A stretch of DNA of 26,197 nt. It comes from CAZWUK01 sp964636685. Lineage in GTDB: Bacteria; Bacillota; Clostridia; Christensenellales; CAG-138. The translations under genes were made by a program, and so were the position numbers. Below the pieces are notes generated by a model. It was not told where the DNA came from, did no database searches, and worked only from the letters and a program-made list of their open reading frames with translations. The stretch spans positions 1-26,197 of the forward strand of contig CAZWUK010000027.1 in NCBI GenBank assembly GCA_964636685.1, in the 5' to 3' direction. Shown piece after piece: positions 14,830 to 21,590 of the stretch. Position 1 is the stretch's first letter, and the number at the start of each line of letters is the position of its first letter.

Positions 14830-15558
14830 ATCCGGTGCAAGCGGCAGCAATAGATATTGTGCGATCACGTCGATCAAAGCGTCCGCTTCCTCCGGCGCGT
14901 ACCGCGGCGATATGGCGACGGAAGCAAAATCATATTGTCCTGCCGCAAAAAACTGCGCGTAGTTTTCGTATACGGCAAAGGGGATCACGGGCTCCGGCCC
15001 GTTCTTTGCTTCCAGCAGGACGGACAGCGGCGAACGAAGCTGGATGGCTGTCGGAACGCCGTCGGTGTATTGGATGATTTGACCGGGGAGATCCGGGCGT
15101 GATTTGGGGTTTCGAACGTTTTCCAGACGGTCGATCCAGCGAAATGCCAGCGCAAACAACAGATAGTTTGCTTCGTCCAGCTGCTTTGTGCGATAGTACC
15201 GGGCAAGCGCGCTCCGCTTTTCGGGCAGGCATCCGATCACGTTTTGCAGCACAAAGGTCGGGCCGGGGTAGCCGATACCGAGATCGGAATGCGCATCCAC
15301 ATGCGTGACGGAAAACGGAATTGTGAGCTTTCCCTCTCTTTGCAGGGCGTCCCACCAGCCAAGCGCGCCGTCGTGCGTTGTGAAGATGCGTCCCGGAACG
15401 GGAGAAGCTTTGGAAAGGCCGCAGTTTTTTTCTAAAAACTGTTCTACCTGTGCTGCCGACCACGGCTCATGCCCCGAAAGCGCCGGACGGCAGCCGGGTT
15501 CGGCGAGCGGACAGCAGTCCGCAAGGAAAAAATCCAGGTCAAGATCCAATACGCGCAT
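14815..15558 (-). CDS. UPF0489-like protein with arginase-type metal motifs
   Basis: A 247-residue protein. The ATG at 15558 has AAGGAGG 7-8 nt upstream, which fixes the start. It opens with VLDLDLDFF (Asp5, Asp7, Asp9) and later has THDGALGWW and VTHVDAHSDLG (His86, Asp88, His90, Asp92). These are the metal-binding style motifs of the arginase/deacetylase fold as seen in the UPF0489 (C5orf22-like) family, whose reaction is unknown. The protein likely binds one or two divalent metals in the cytoplasm and hydrolyses a C-N bond, but that is inference. It shares a short divergent promoter region with the TrmN6-like gene and overlaps spoIID by 15 nt at its 3' end. No signal peptide. Confidence 0.7.
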   Translation of the reverse strand: MRVLDLDLDFFLADCCPLAEPGCRPALSGHEPWSAAQVEQFLEKNCGLSKASPVPGRIFTTHDGALGWWDALQREGKLTIPFSVTHVDAHSDLGIGYPGPTFVLQNVIGCLPEKRSALARYYRTKQLDEANYLLFALAFRWIDRLENVRNPKSRPDLPGQIIQYTDGVPTAIQLRSPLSVLLEAKNGPEPVIPFAVYENYAQFFAAGQYDFASVAISPRYAPEEADALIDVIAQYLLLPLAPDSGSD

Positions 15559-15581
15559 AGCAGAGCCTCCTTGCTTTCGAA

Positions 15582-15590
15582 ATTGTACCA
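15582..15590 (-). promoter_or_regulatory. Extended -10 promoter of the UPF0489-like gene
   Basis: On the minus strand this reads TGGTACAAT, an extended -10 located 24 nt upstream of the start codon at 15558. It is 10 bp from, and faces away from, the TATACT box of the opposite gene, so the two promoters physically overlap. Confidence 0.5.
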
Positions 15591-15597
15591 TACGTAG

Positions 15598-15603
15598 TAT
15601 ACT
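15598..15603 (+). promoter_or_regulatory. -10 box directly before the TrmN6-like start codon
   Basis: TATACT lies 7 nt before the ATG at 15611, with no Shine-Dalgarno between. The -35 region (TTTCGA, 17 nt upstream) is weak. Transcription would begin at about the start codon, giving a leaderless message. Confidence 0.45.
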
Positions 15604-15610
15604 GTTTTCT

Positions 15611-16273
15611 ATGGAACGTGTTGAGGATTTGCAATTTCAAGGGCTACGGATCATACAGGACACAGAGCTTGCGTGCTTTTCGCAGGACGCGGTGCTGCTA
15701 TCGAATTTTTTGTGCGCCACGGCAAACGACCGCGTGGTGGATCTGGGCTGCGGCAACGGCATTGTCGCAATTCTTGGACAGGGCAAGACCGGCGCGGCGT
15801 TTACGGGCGTGGAGCTGCAACCGGCGCTGTGTGCGCTTGCGCAACGCTCCGCCGCCTTAAACGGACAGCAGATTCCTTTTTTGAATATGGATGTGCGGGA
15901 CGCGCCAAGAATTTTGGGCTGCGGCAGCTTTACCGCGGCGGTGTGCAATCCGCCGTATTTTCACACAGGCGATCGAAGCCGCAACGAATCCCGCGCGGCG
16001 GCCAGACATGACGACGCGGGCGGGCTGGACGATTTTTTTCACGCCGCGTTTTTGCTGCTCAAAAATCGAGGAAATTTTTTCCTTTGCTATCCCGCCGCAC
16101 AGCTTGTGGAGGTATTTGCGGCGCTGAGAAGAAACCGACTGGAGCCAAAACGAATGCGGCTTGTCGCGTTTTCGGACACAGCGGCGCCAACAACGGTACT
16201 GATTGCGTCGAAAAAGGACGCAAAGCCCGGACTTTGTGTCGAACCTGTCCTGCGTGTGATGAAAATGGAATAG
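15611..16273 (+). CDS. TrmN6-like tRNA/adenine-N6 methyltransferase
   Basis: A 220-residue class I SAM-dependent methyltransferase of the TrmN6 (YfiC) type, which methylates N6 of adenine 37 in tRNA1(Val). Visible motifs: VEDLQFQGLRIIQDTELACFS at the N-terminus, typical of this family; SAM motif I VVDLGCGNGIVAI (Asp44-Gly50); VELQ acidic end of strand 2 (Glu68); and the catalytic NPPY (113-116) followed by FHTGDRSRNESRAAARHD. The frame is open upstream to 15305 but the conserved domain begins at this ATG. No ribosome-binding site is visible; a TATACT box 7 nt upstream suggests leaderless translation. It is divergent from the UPF0489-like gene. The exact tRNA target in this organism is an inference from the family. 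Confidence 0.85.
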   Translation: MERVEDLQFQGLRIIQDTELACFSQDAVLLSNFLCATANDRVVDLGCGNGIVAILGQGKTGAAFTGVELQPALCALAQRSAALNGQQIPFLNMDVRDAPRILGCGSFTAAVCNPPYFHTGDRSRNESRAAARHDDAGGLDDFFHAAFLLLKNRGNFFLCYPAAQLVEVFAALRRNRLEPKRMRLVAFSDTAAPTTVLIASKKDAKPGLCVEPVLRVMKME

Positions 16274-16280
16274 CGGGACA

Positions 16281-16334
16281 TACTATCCTCAAACCAGAGC
16301 CGCAAATAGCGGCGATTATAAGGAGAGGATAGTA
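16281..16334 (+). promoter_or_regulatory. Nested hairpin covering the ribosome-binding site of the PepSY lipoprotein
   Basis: An outer perfect 10-bp inverted repeat, TACTATCCTC (16281-16290) with GAGGATAGTA (16325-16334), encloses a second perfect 5-bp hairpin, GCCGC-AAATA-GCGGC (16299-16313). The right outer arm contains the 3' half of the purine-rich AGGAGAGG, so folding would hide the ribosome-binding site. It may be a cis-acting RNA switch, an RNA thermometer or a DNA operator. Confidence 0.5.
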
Positions 16335-16339
16335 CTTTG

Positions 16340-16780
16340 ATGAAAAAGCTCTTGTTCGTTTTTGCCGCGGCGCTGCTTCTGACGGGCGTTGTCGGCTGTG
16401 CCTGCAACGGTACGACGAATACCGCAACTCCGTCCCCAACGATGACACAGGCGGTCAGTACCCCCATGCTTTCCACGGAGCCGGATATGAGTCCCGACGC
16501 CATGACTTCGCCTGACGCCAACAACAGCGAGGATATGACAATCCCCAATTTTGCCGCGGGCACCGAGGTCAAGCCCGAGGATATTCCGGAAATCAAGAAG
16601 GCAATCGAAGAAAAATACAAGGACGCGACGATTTCCAAGATCGTCCATGCGGAACAGGACGGCAAAAAGGTCTATGAGGTCACGCTGACATCAGCCGGCA
16701 AGACGGAGACTGTTTACGTGCTGCCCGACGGCACGATGCTGCCCGAAACCACAAGCAAAACCAACGGCAGCGCGGGCTAA
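16340..16780 (+). CDS. Small lipoprotein with a PepSY-like domain
   Basis: A 146-residue predicted lipoprotein. I take the ATG at 16340 rather than the adjacent TTG at 16337; AGGAGAGG lies about 11 nt upstream. Residues 1-20 form a signal peptide with lipobox VVGC (Cys20). Residues about 24-70 are a low-complexity Thr/Pro/Ser/Asp/Met spacer. Residues about 75-130 (VKPEDIPEIKKAIEEKY..., ISKIVHAEQDGKKVYEV, TVYVLPDGTML) match the helix-then-sheet pattern of PepSY or PepSY-like domains, often found in secreted regulators or inhibitors of enzymes. The partner is unknown. A nested hairpin over the ribosome-binding site suggests post-transcriptional control. It could be co-transcribed with the methyltransferase 66 nt upstream. 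Confidence 0.8.
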   Translation: MKKLLFVFAAALLLTGVVGCACNGTTNTATPSPTMTQAVSTPMLSTEPDMSPDAMTSPDANNSEDMTIPNFAAGTEVKPEDIPEIKKAIEEKYKDATISKIVHAEQDGKKVYEVTLTSAGKTETVYVLPDGTMLPETTSKTNGSAG

Positions 16781-16804
16781 CAAAAAAACGCATTGGTACG
16801 AGAA

Positions 16805-16848
16805 AGCGGCGGAACCCGGCAGGAATTTTCCTGTATCGGCCCGCCGCT
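16805..16848. terminator. Cruciform-like hairpin between convergent genes
   Basis: Outer arms AGCGGCGG (16805-16812) and CCGCCGCT (16841-16848) are perfectly complementary. Inside, CAGGAA and TTCCTG form a second stem. It lies between the ends of the PepSY lipoprotein and the dehydrogenase. The T-rich tail is weak, so termination is likely but not certain. Confidence 0.6.
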
Positions 16849-16865
16849 CATTTGGTTTATCGCAA

Positions 16866-17684
16866 TCAGCAGTAGAGGATGCGCAGCAGCCAGTTGATGG
16901 TGCGCGCCGGCAGAATGCGTCGCAAAAAGACCAGACAGCGATACGAAAACCCCACGACTGTGCGCACGGGCGGATTTTTCTTTTGCATCGTTAAAAGCAC
17001 GCATTTTGCTACCGCCACGGGAGATACGCCGTTTTGCTCGTCGTGCTCCATTTTGGCGACCGACCGGCGCATGACCTGCTCATAGGCGGAGCCCTCGCTT
17101 GCCGCACAGAACTTTCTTGCGCCGGTAAAGCCGGTTTTTGTATCGCCCGGCTCCACAACGGAGGCCTTGACGCCGAAGGGGTAGAGCTCCATGCGCAGCG
17201 CCTCTGTCAGCGCCTCAATGGCAAACTTGCTGGAGGAATACAACGACTGGAACGGGATGGCATAGAGCCCTGCGATCGATCCGATATTCACCACAAGTCC
17301 GCGCTTCCTTTTGCGCATGACGGGCAATACGGAATTCAGCACACGGATCACGCCAAAGTAGTTTGCCGAAAACTGATATTCCGCTTCCGCGACCGTGCAG
17401 TCCTCCAACGCGCCGGCGATGCCGTTGCCCGCGCAGTTGACCACCACGCCGATTTCACCGGCCTCTGCAACAATGGTGGAGACGGCGTTTTGCACGCTCA
17501 CGTCATCGGTCACGTCCATTTTGACATAGCGAATCTCGCCGTTTTGGGTTGTGACGTCTGTCATTTCCCGGCGGCAGGCGCCGTAAACGGTATAGCCGTT
17601 CTCCGCTAAAAGCTGTGCCGTTGCCGCGCCGATTCCGCTGGACGCGCCCGTCACAAGGACAATTTTTCCGTAGGGACTGCTCAT
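16866..17684 (-). CDS. Short-chain dehydrogenase/reductase (SDR)
   Basis: A 272-residue classical SDR. It has the NAD(P)-binding TGASSGIG (12-19) with Arg38-Arg39 after strand 2, which hints at NADP preference; NCAG (83-86); catalytic Ser136, Tyr149 and Lys153 (YSSSK); and EPGDTKTGF after strand 6. The C-terminal about 50 residues (RTVVGFSYRCLVFLRRILPARTINWLL) are basic and hydrophobic and may touch the membrane, as in some lipid- or sterol-related SDRs. The substrate is unknown. The ATG follows GGAGG with good spacing. It is a single gene, convergent with the PepSY lipoprotein and divergent from the polyamine operon. Some clostridial SDRs act on bile acids, but nothing in this sequence supports that specifically. 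Confidence 0.9.
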   Translation of the reverse strand: MSSPYGKIVLVTGASSGIGAATAQLLAENGYTVYGACRREMTDVTTQNGEIRYVKMDVTDDVSVQNAVSTIVAEAGEIGVVVNCAGNGIAGALEDCTVAEAEYQFSANYFGVIRVLNSVLPVMRKRKRGLVVNIGSIAGLYAIPFQSLYSSSKFAIEALTEALRMELYPFGVKASVVEPGDTKTGFTGARKFCAASEGSAYEQVMRRSVAKMEHDEQNGVSPVAVAKCVLLTMQKKNPPVRTVVGFSYRCLVFLRRILPARTINWLLRILYC

Positions 17685-17725
17685 GTTTTCGCCTCCGCAG
17701 CTGATAAAAAATCATATTTTTTCAT

Positions 17726-17734
17726 ATCATACCA
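17726..17734 (-). promoter_or_regulatory. Extended -10 promoter of the SDR gene
   Basis: On the minus strand this reads TGGTATGAT, an extended -10 about 41 nt upstream of the SDR start. No convincing -35 is visible. Confidence 0.45.
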
Positions 17735-17879
17735 TCATTCGCCGCCAAAGTATATAAAAGCATCGAAAAGCGCGTTCTAAAAACGTGGGAACCGCAGACG
17801 GTAGAAATGGGAAAAAGCGCCTGATCGTCATGCTTTTTTAACATCGGGACCCGCCGGGAGGACGGCACGAAAAATGTCG
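17735..17879. other. Intergenic spacer between the SDR gene and the polyamine operon
   Basis: I see no open frame with a ribosome-binding site here. The stretch holds an A5GC...GCT6 inverted repeat (17812-17818 and 17832-17839), which could be a weak terminator, and a GC-rich palindrome CCCGCCGGG near 17850. No known riboswitch motif is recognised. Confidence 0.4.
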
Positions 17880-17908
17880 TTGACAAGACGGGTGTTTTAT
17901 GGTTCAAT
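17880..17908 (+). promoter_or_regulatory. Sigma-A promoter of the XRE-potABCD operon
   Basis: A perfect TTGACA (17880-17885) and TTCAAT (17903-17908) are spaced by 17 nt. It lies about 55 nt before the regulator start and is the only good promoter seen before potD. Confidence 0.7.
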
Positions 17909-17919
17909 ATTGCTGTTTC

Positions 17920-17947
17920 GTTTAGTGTTTGTAAACTTTAGGTTTAG
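17920..17947 (+). promoter_or_regulatory. Probable operator for the XRE-cupin regulator
   Basis: An inverted repeat GTTTA-N7-TAAAC covers 17920-17936, just downstream of the -10. It is interleaved with three direct TTTAG copies (17921, 17937, 17943). A repressor bound here would block the start of transcription. Confidence 0.5.
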
Positions 17948-17962
17948 AAAGGGTTGACCGAA

Positions 17963-18499
17963 GTGGAAATCGGCAATAAGGTTCGGGAGCTGCGATTGCA
18001 GCGGGGACTCACGCAGGAGGAACTTGCGGCCAGAACCGAGCTGACCAAGGGCTTTATCTCCCAGCTGGAGCGCGATATTACGTCTCCGTCGATTGCGACG
18101 CTGATGGACATACTGGAAGCGCTAGGTACGGATATCCGCGCGTTTTTCAACGAGGAGCCGCAGATGAAGGTGGTCTACGGCGCGGAGGATATGTTCATTA
18201 AGGAGGAACCGGACGGCGGCACGATCACATGGCTCGTGACAAACGCGCAGAAGAACGCGCTCGAGCCGATCCTGGTCACGCTTCCGGCAGGCGCCGCTAC
18301 GGCGGCGGACGATCCCCATGAGGGGGAGGAGTTTGGCTACGTGCTCGCGGGCGCGGTCACGCTGGTGATCGGGGACAAGAAGTACCGTGTTAAAAAGAAC
18401 GACAGCTTCTATTTCCGTCCGGCAAACGAGCATTTTTTGCAGAATACCGGCAAGACCGAAGCGCGTGTGCTGTGGATCAGCACGCCGCCATCATTTTGA
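17963..18499 (+). CDS. XRE-family regulator with C-terminal cupin domain (PuuR-like)
   Basis: A 178-residue regulator. I chose GTG at 17963 because AAAGGG lies 9 nt upstream; the in-frame TTG at 17954 touches that site. Residues about 4-58 are a helix-turn-helix of the XRE type (VRELRLQRGLTQEELAART, GFISQLERDITSPSIATL). Residues about 100-172 are a cupin_2 barrel with PHEGEEFGYVLAG and FRPANEHFLQN, likely the sensing domain. PuuR-type proteins with this layout control polyamine genes, and the next four genes encode a polyamine ABC transporter, so it most likely senses putrescine, spermidine or a related signal. Only 12 nt separate it from potA. An inverted repeat between promoter and gene suggests autoregulation. 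Confidence 0.9.
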   Translation: MEIGNKVRELRLQRGLTQEELAARTELTKGFISQLERDITSPSIATLMDILEALGTDIRAFFNEEPQMKVVYGAEDMFIKEEPDGGTITWLVTNAQKNALEPILVTLPAGAATAADDPHEGEEFGYVLAGAVTLVIGDKKYRVKKNDSFYFRPANEHFLQNTGKTEARVLWISTPPSF

Positions 18500-18511
18500 G
18501 GGGTATAGGAT

Positions 18512-19888
18512 ATGAACGATAAGCATCTGATCGAATTGGTGGACGTTTCCAAGGATTACAGCGGCGACGTGGCGCTGGCCCATGTGAACCTCTATATTAA
18601 GGACGGCGAATTTTTGACGCTGCTGGGGCCTTCCGGCTGCGGAAAGACCACCATGCTGCGCCTGATCGCGGGCTTTGTCATGCCCACGGAGGGACGCATC
18701 GAGATGGATGGCGTGGACATTGCCGCCGTGCCGCCCTATAAGCGCCGGATCAATACGGTGTTTCAAAAATACGCGCTGTTTCCGCACCTCAACGTGTTTG
18801 ACAATATCGCCTTCGGCCTCAAGATCAAGAAGCTGGACAAGAAGATCATTGAGCAAAAGGTCAATTCCATGCTGGAGATGGTCAACCTCAAAGGCTATGG
18901 CAAGCGTTATATCGAGCAGCTTTCCGGCGGTCAGCAGCAGCGTGTCGCCATTGCGCGCGCGCTGGTCAACGAGCCGCAGGTGCTGCTGCTGGACGAGCCG
19001 CTGGGCGCGCTGGATCTCAAGCTCCGTCAGGAGATGCAGGTGGAATTGAAGCGGATGCAGCAGCGTCTGGGCATCACCTTCATCTATGTCACCCACGATC
19101 AGGAGGAAGCGCTCACCATGAGCGATACCATCGTGGTGCTCAAGGACGGCGTGATTCAGCAGATCGGTACGCCGACGGATATTTACAACGAGCCCAAGAA
19201 CCCGTTTGTGGCGGACTTTATCGGCGAGAGCAATATCATCCCGGGCATTATGCTCCAGGACTACAAGGTGCAGATGAACGGCGTGGTCTATCCGTGCGTG
19301 GACGCGGGCTTTGGCAAAAATGTCGAGGTGGACGTTGTGGTGCGGCCGGAGGATATCGACATCGTGCCGACGGAGGAAGCCAGGGTGCAGGGCGTGGTGC
19401 AGTCCGTGGTCTTTATGGGCGTGCATTACGAAGTCGATGTGGACTGCGGCGGCTATGAGTGGATCATCCACACCACGGACTATGTGGCGGTGGGCGAAAC
19501 GATCGGAATCTCCATCCCGCCCGATGCGATTCACATTATGAAAAAGACAAAGCAAACCAATCTGTTTGACGGGCTTACGCATCCGGCGGACGGCGAGGTG
19601 GAATTCTCCGGAAAATGCTTTGGCTGCAAGGCGGCGGAGAAGTTTGAATCCGGAGACGAGGTGCTCATCAGCATCGCGCCGGCGGACGTGGCTTTGATGG
19701 CGCCGCAGGATGCGGAATTGACCGGCTTTGTCCGCTCCTGCATGTTCCTTGGTACGCATTACGAAGTCCATATTCAGTGCGACGAGGAATACGACTGGAT
19801 CGCCTATTCGGATGATTTCATGGAGGAAGGCGAGGAGGCGGGCATCCGCGTTGCGGAGCAGGCCATCGTGCTGTCGCCCAAGGAATAA
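18512..19888 (+). CDS. potA: Spermidine/putrescine ABC transporter ATPase PotA, with duplicated C-terminal module
   Basis: A 458-residue ATPase that powers PotBC polyamine import at the inner face of the membrane. It has Walker A GPSGCGKTT (39-47), the Q-loop VFQKYALFPHL, ABC signature LSGGQQQR (137-144), Walker B VLLLDE (157-162), the D-loop and switch VTHDQEE. The ATPase domain ends near residue 240. The usual PotA is about 350-380 residues; here the C-terminal half holds two related modules. Residues 277-344 run VRPEDIDIVP...FMGVHYEVDV...YEWIIHTTDY, and residues 388-455 run IAPADVALMAP...FLGTHYEVHI...YDWIAYSDDF, 111 residues apart. This is a tandem TOBE_2-like duplication with a CFGC-containing linker (about 362-387). 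The duplication may bring regulation by substrate or another ligand. Confidence 0.94.
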   Translation: MNDKHLIELVDVSKDYSGDVALAHVNLYIKDGEFLTLLGPSGCGKTTMLRLIAGFVMPTEGRIEMDGVDIAAVPPYKRRINTVFQKYALFPHLNVFDNIAFGLKIKKLDKKIIEQKVNSMLEMVNLKGYGKRYIEQLSGGQQQRVAIARALVNEPQVLLLDEPLGALDLKLRQEMQVELKRMQQRLGITFIYVTHDQEEALTMSDTIVVLKDGVIQQIGTPTDIYNEPKNPFVADFIGESNIIPGIMLQDYKVQMNGVVYPCVDAGFGKNVEVDVVVRPEDIDIVPTEEARVQGVVQSVVFMGVHYEVDVDCGGYEWIIHTTDYVAVGETIGISIPPDAIHIMKKTKQTNLFDGLTHPADGEVEFSGKCFGCKAAEKFESGDEVLISIAPADVALMAPQDAELTGFVRSCMFLGTHYEVHIQCDEEYDWIAYSDDFMEEGEEAGIRVAEQAIVLSPKE

Positions 19889-19922
19889 TGGAAAGATCAG
19901 AAAAGAAGGAGGAGGTGCGCAG

Positions 19923-20705
19923 ATGAGACGAAACGTGTTTTCCTATCCCTACGTGGTATGGATGATGATCTTTATTTTGTCGCCCATGCTGCTCATCTTC
20001 TATTATGCGTTTACGTCAGACGGCACGTTTACCGTCTCCTACTTTTTGCAGGCGGCGAGCTGGGACAATCTTCGGGTGCTGCTGTACTCGGTCAAGATCG
20101 CGCTGTATACGACCGTGCTGTGCCTGCTGCTCGGCTACCCGGTGGCGTATCTGCTCTCCCAGATGAAAAAGAGCGTGGCGGCGCTGCTGTCGGTGTTTTT
20201 CATCGTGCCGATGTGGATGAACTTTTTGCTGCGCACCTACGCGTGGAAGGTGCTGCTGGGGACGTATACGAACTTTTTGTATACCGAAGGCGCGGTGCTG
20301 CTGGGGATGGTGTATAACTTCTTGCCCTTCATGATTCTGCCGATCTATACGATCCTGATGAAGATGGACAAGAGCTATATTGAAGCCGCAAACGACCTTG
20401 GCGCCAATGCGGGCAAGACCTTCCTCAAGGTTGTGCTGCCGCTGTCCATGCCGGGCGTGATCTCCGGCGTCACCATGGTGTTTATCCCATCGACGACCAC
20501 CTTTGCCATCTCCCAGCTGCTGGGCGGCGGCAAAACAATGCTCTACGGTGATTTGATCTATATGAAGTTTATCACCGAGCAGGCGTGGAGCGCGGGCAGC
20601 GCGCTTTCGATCATTCTTTTGATCTTTGTGCTGCTTTCCATGACCGTGATGCACAAGGCGGAGGGATCCGAGCATGAGAAGGACGGAGGTGGCAAGCTGT
20701 GGTAA
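19923..20705 (+). CDS. potB: Spermidine/putrescine ABC transporter permease PotB
   Basis: A 260-residue inner-membrane permease with about six membrane helices. The ATG at 19923 has a strong AAGGAGGAGG upstream; the frame is open far to the left but the protein clearly begins here. It carries MWMNFLLRTYAWKVLLG, typical of PotB, and the EAA loop IEAANDLGANAGKTFLKVVLPLSMPGVISG that contacts PotA. The C-terminus is polar (GSEHEKDGGGK). It follows potA by 34 nt and overlaps potC by 7 nt, so it is translationally coupled to its partner permease. Confidence 0.95.
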   Translation: MRRNVFSYPYVVWMMIFILSPMLLIFYYAFTSDGTFTVSYFLQAASWDNLRVLLYSVKIALYTTVLCLLLGYPVAYLLSQMKKSVAALLSVFFIVPMWMNFLLRTYAWKVLLGTYTNFLYTEGAVLLGMVYNFLPFMILPIYTILMKMDKSYIEAANDLGANAGKTFLKVVLPLSMPGVISGVTMVFIPSTTTFAISQLLGGGKTMLYGDLIYMKFITEQAWSAGSALSIILLIFVLLSMTVMHKAEGSEHEKDGGGKLW

Positions 20706-21511
20706 AGAGCAGACTGAAATCTTTTTTTGCAGGCACCTACCTCGGGATCATGCTGCTGTTTCTATACGCGCCCATCCTGATTCTGATTATTTTTTCGTTC
20801 AATCAGTCCAAGACCCTGGGCAACTGGACGGGCTTTACCTTTGACTGGTACGTGCGGCTGTTTCACACCAGGGAGATCACGGACGCACTGGTTGTGACCG
20901 TCTCCATCGCGGCAATTTCGGCGGTTGTGTCCACCGTTCTCGGCACGGGCGCCGCCATCGGCATCAACGCCATGAAACGCCGCCGCCGGATGCTGATTGA
21001 GAACGTTTCGCAGCTTCCCATGGTGAACCCCGATCTTGTGACCGGTATTTCCCTGATGCTGCTGTTCTTGTTCATCGGGCTGAAGGACGGCTTTACGCGG
21101 CTGGTCATCGCGCACATCACCTTCAACCTCCCGTATGTGATATTCTCTGTGCTGCCCAAGCTGCGACAGAGCTCGGATATGATGTACGAGGCGGCGCTGG
21201 ATCTTGGCTGCACGCCGCTGCAAGCGCTGTGGAAGGTCGTGATTCCGGATATTATGCCGGGCATCGTCTCGGGATTTATCCTCGCGTTTACGTTATCCAT
21301 CGACGACTTTGTTGTCAGCTTTTTTGCGGGCAACGGCGTAGATAACCTGTCCATGTATATCTATGCCAGCGCGCGAAGGGGCGTCAATCCCGCGCTGTCC
21401 ACCATCATATTCGTGCCGGTGGTAACGCTGCTTTTGATCGTGAATATCAAGAGCATCCGTGAGGAGCGGGCGCAGGATATTCAAAACCGCAAAGTGAATT
21501 TGAAGCGATAG
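20699..21511 (+). CDS. potC: Spermidine/putrescine ABC transporter permease PotC
   Basis: A 270-residue permease that pairs with PotB. The start is GTG at 20699 with GGAGG about 10 nt upstream, inside the end of potB. There are about six membrane helices. The EAA loop is YEAALDLGCTPLQALWKVVIPDIMPGI, and the family-typical TLSIDDFVVSFF follows near residues 198-209. The C-terminus is basic. The gene is followed by a repeat-bearing gap of 79 nt and then potD. Confidence 0.95.
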   Translation: MVKSRLKSFFAGTYLGIMLLFLYAPILILIIFSFNQSKTLGNWTGFTFDWYVRLFHTREITDALVVTVSIAAISAVVSTVLGTGAAIGINAMKRRRRMLIENVSQLPMVNPDLVTGISLMLLFLFIGLKDGFTRLVIAHITFNLPYVIFSVLPKLRQSSDMMYEAALDLGCTPLQALWKVVIPDIMPGIVSGFILAFTLSIDDFVVSFFAGNGVDNLSMYIYASARRGVNPALSTIIFVPVVTLLLIVNIKSIREERAQDIQNRKVNLKR

Positions 21512-21569
21512 TCGGGAGCGACAGTTTCAAGTGATAGCGATTGTTTCAATTGACAGTCAGAAGCGACAG
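21506..21569 (+). repeat. 13-nt iterated repeats between potC and potD
   Basis: A core of the form YGAYAG or YGATTG recurs at 21506, 21519, 21532, 21538, 21551 and 21564. The steps are 13, 13, 6, 13 and 13 nt, so it reads as a tandem 13-nt repeat with one unit cut to 6 nt. The first copy includes the potC stop codon and the last lies 22 nt before the potD start. Longer shared stretches are GTTTCAA (twice) and AAGCGACAGAAG or its near copies. Confidence 0.75.
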
Positions 21570-21590
21570 AAGGAAAGGAAATCAACTGCC

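Noticed and set aside
15305..15610. N-terminal extension of the TrmN6-like frame
   Set aside because: The extension is antisense to the UPF0489-like gene and the methyltransferase family begins at the ATG at 15611.
17735..17879. A possible riboswitch upstream of the polyamine operon
   Set aside because: It lies upstream of the predicted promoter at 17880-17908, so it would not be in the transcript, and no known aptamer pattern is seen.
18491..19771. A 426-codon open frame on the minus strand
   Set aside because: It is antisense to potA, which is certain from its ABC motifs. The composition is His/Leu/Arg-rich and no domain is visible.
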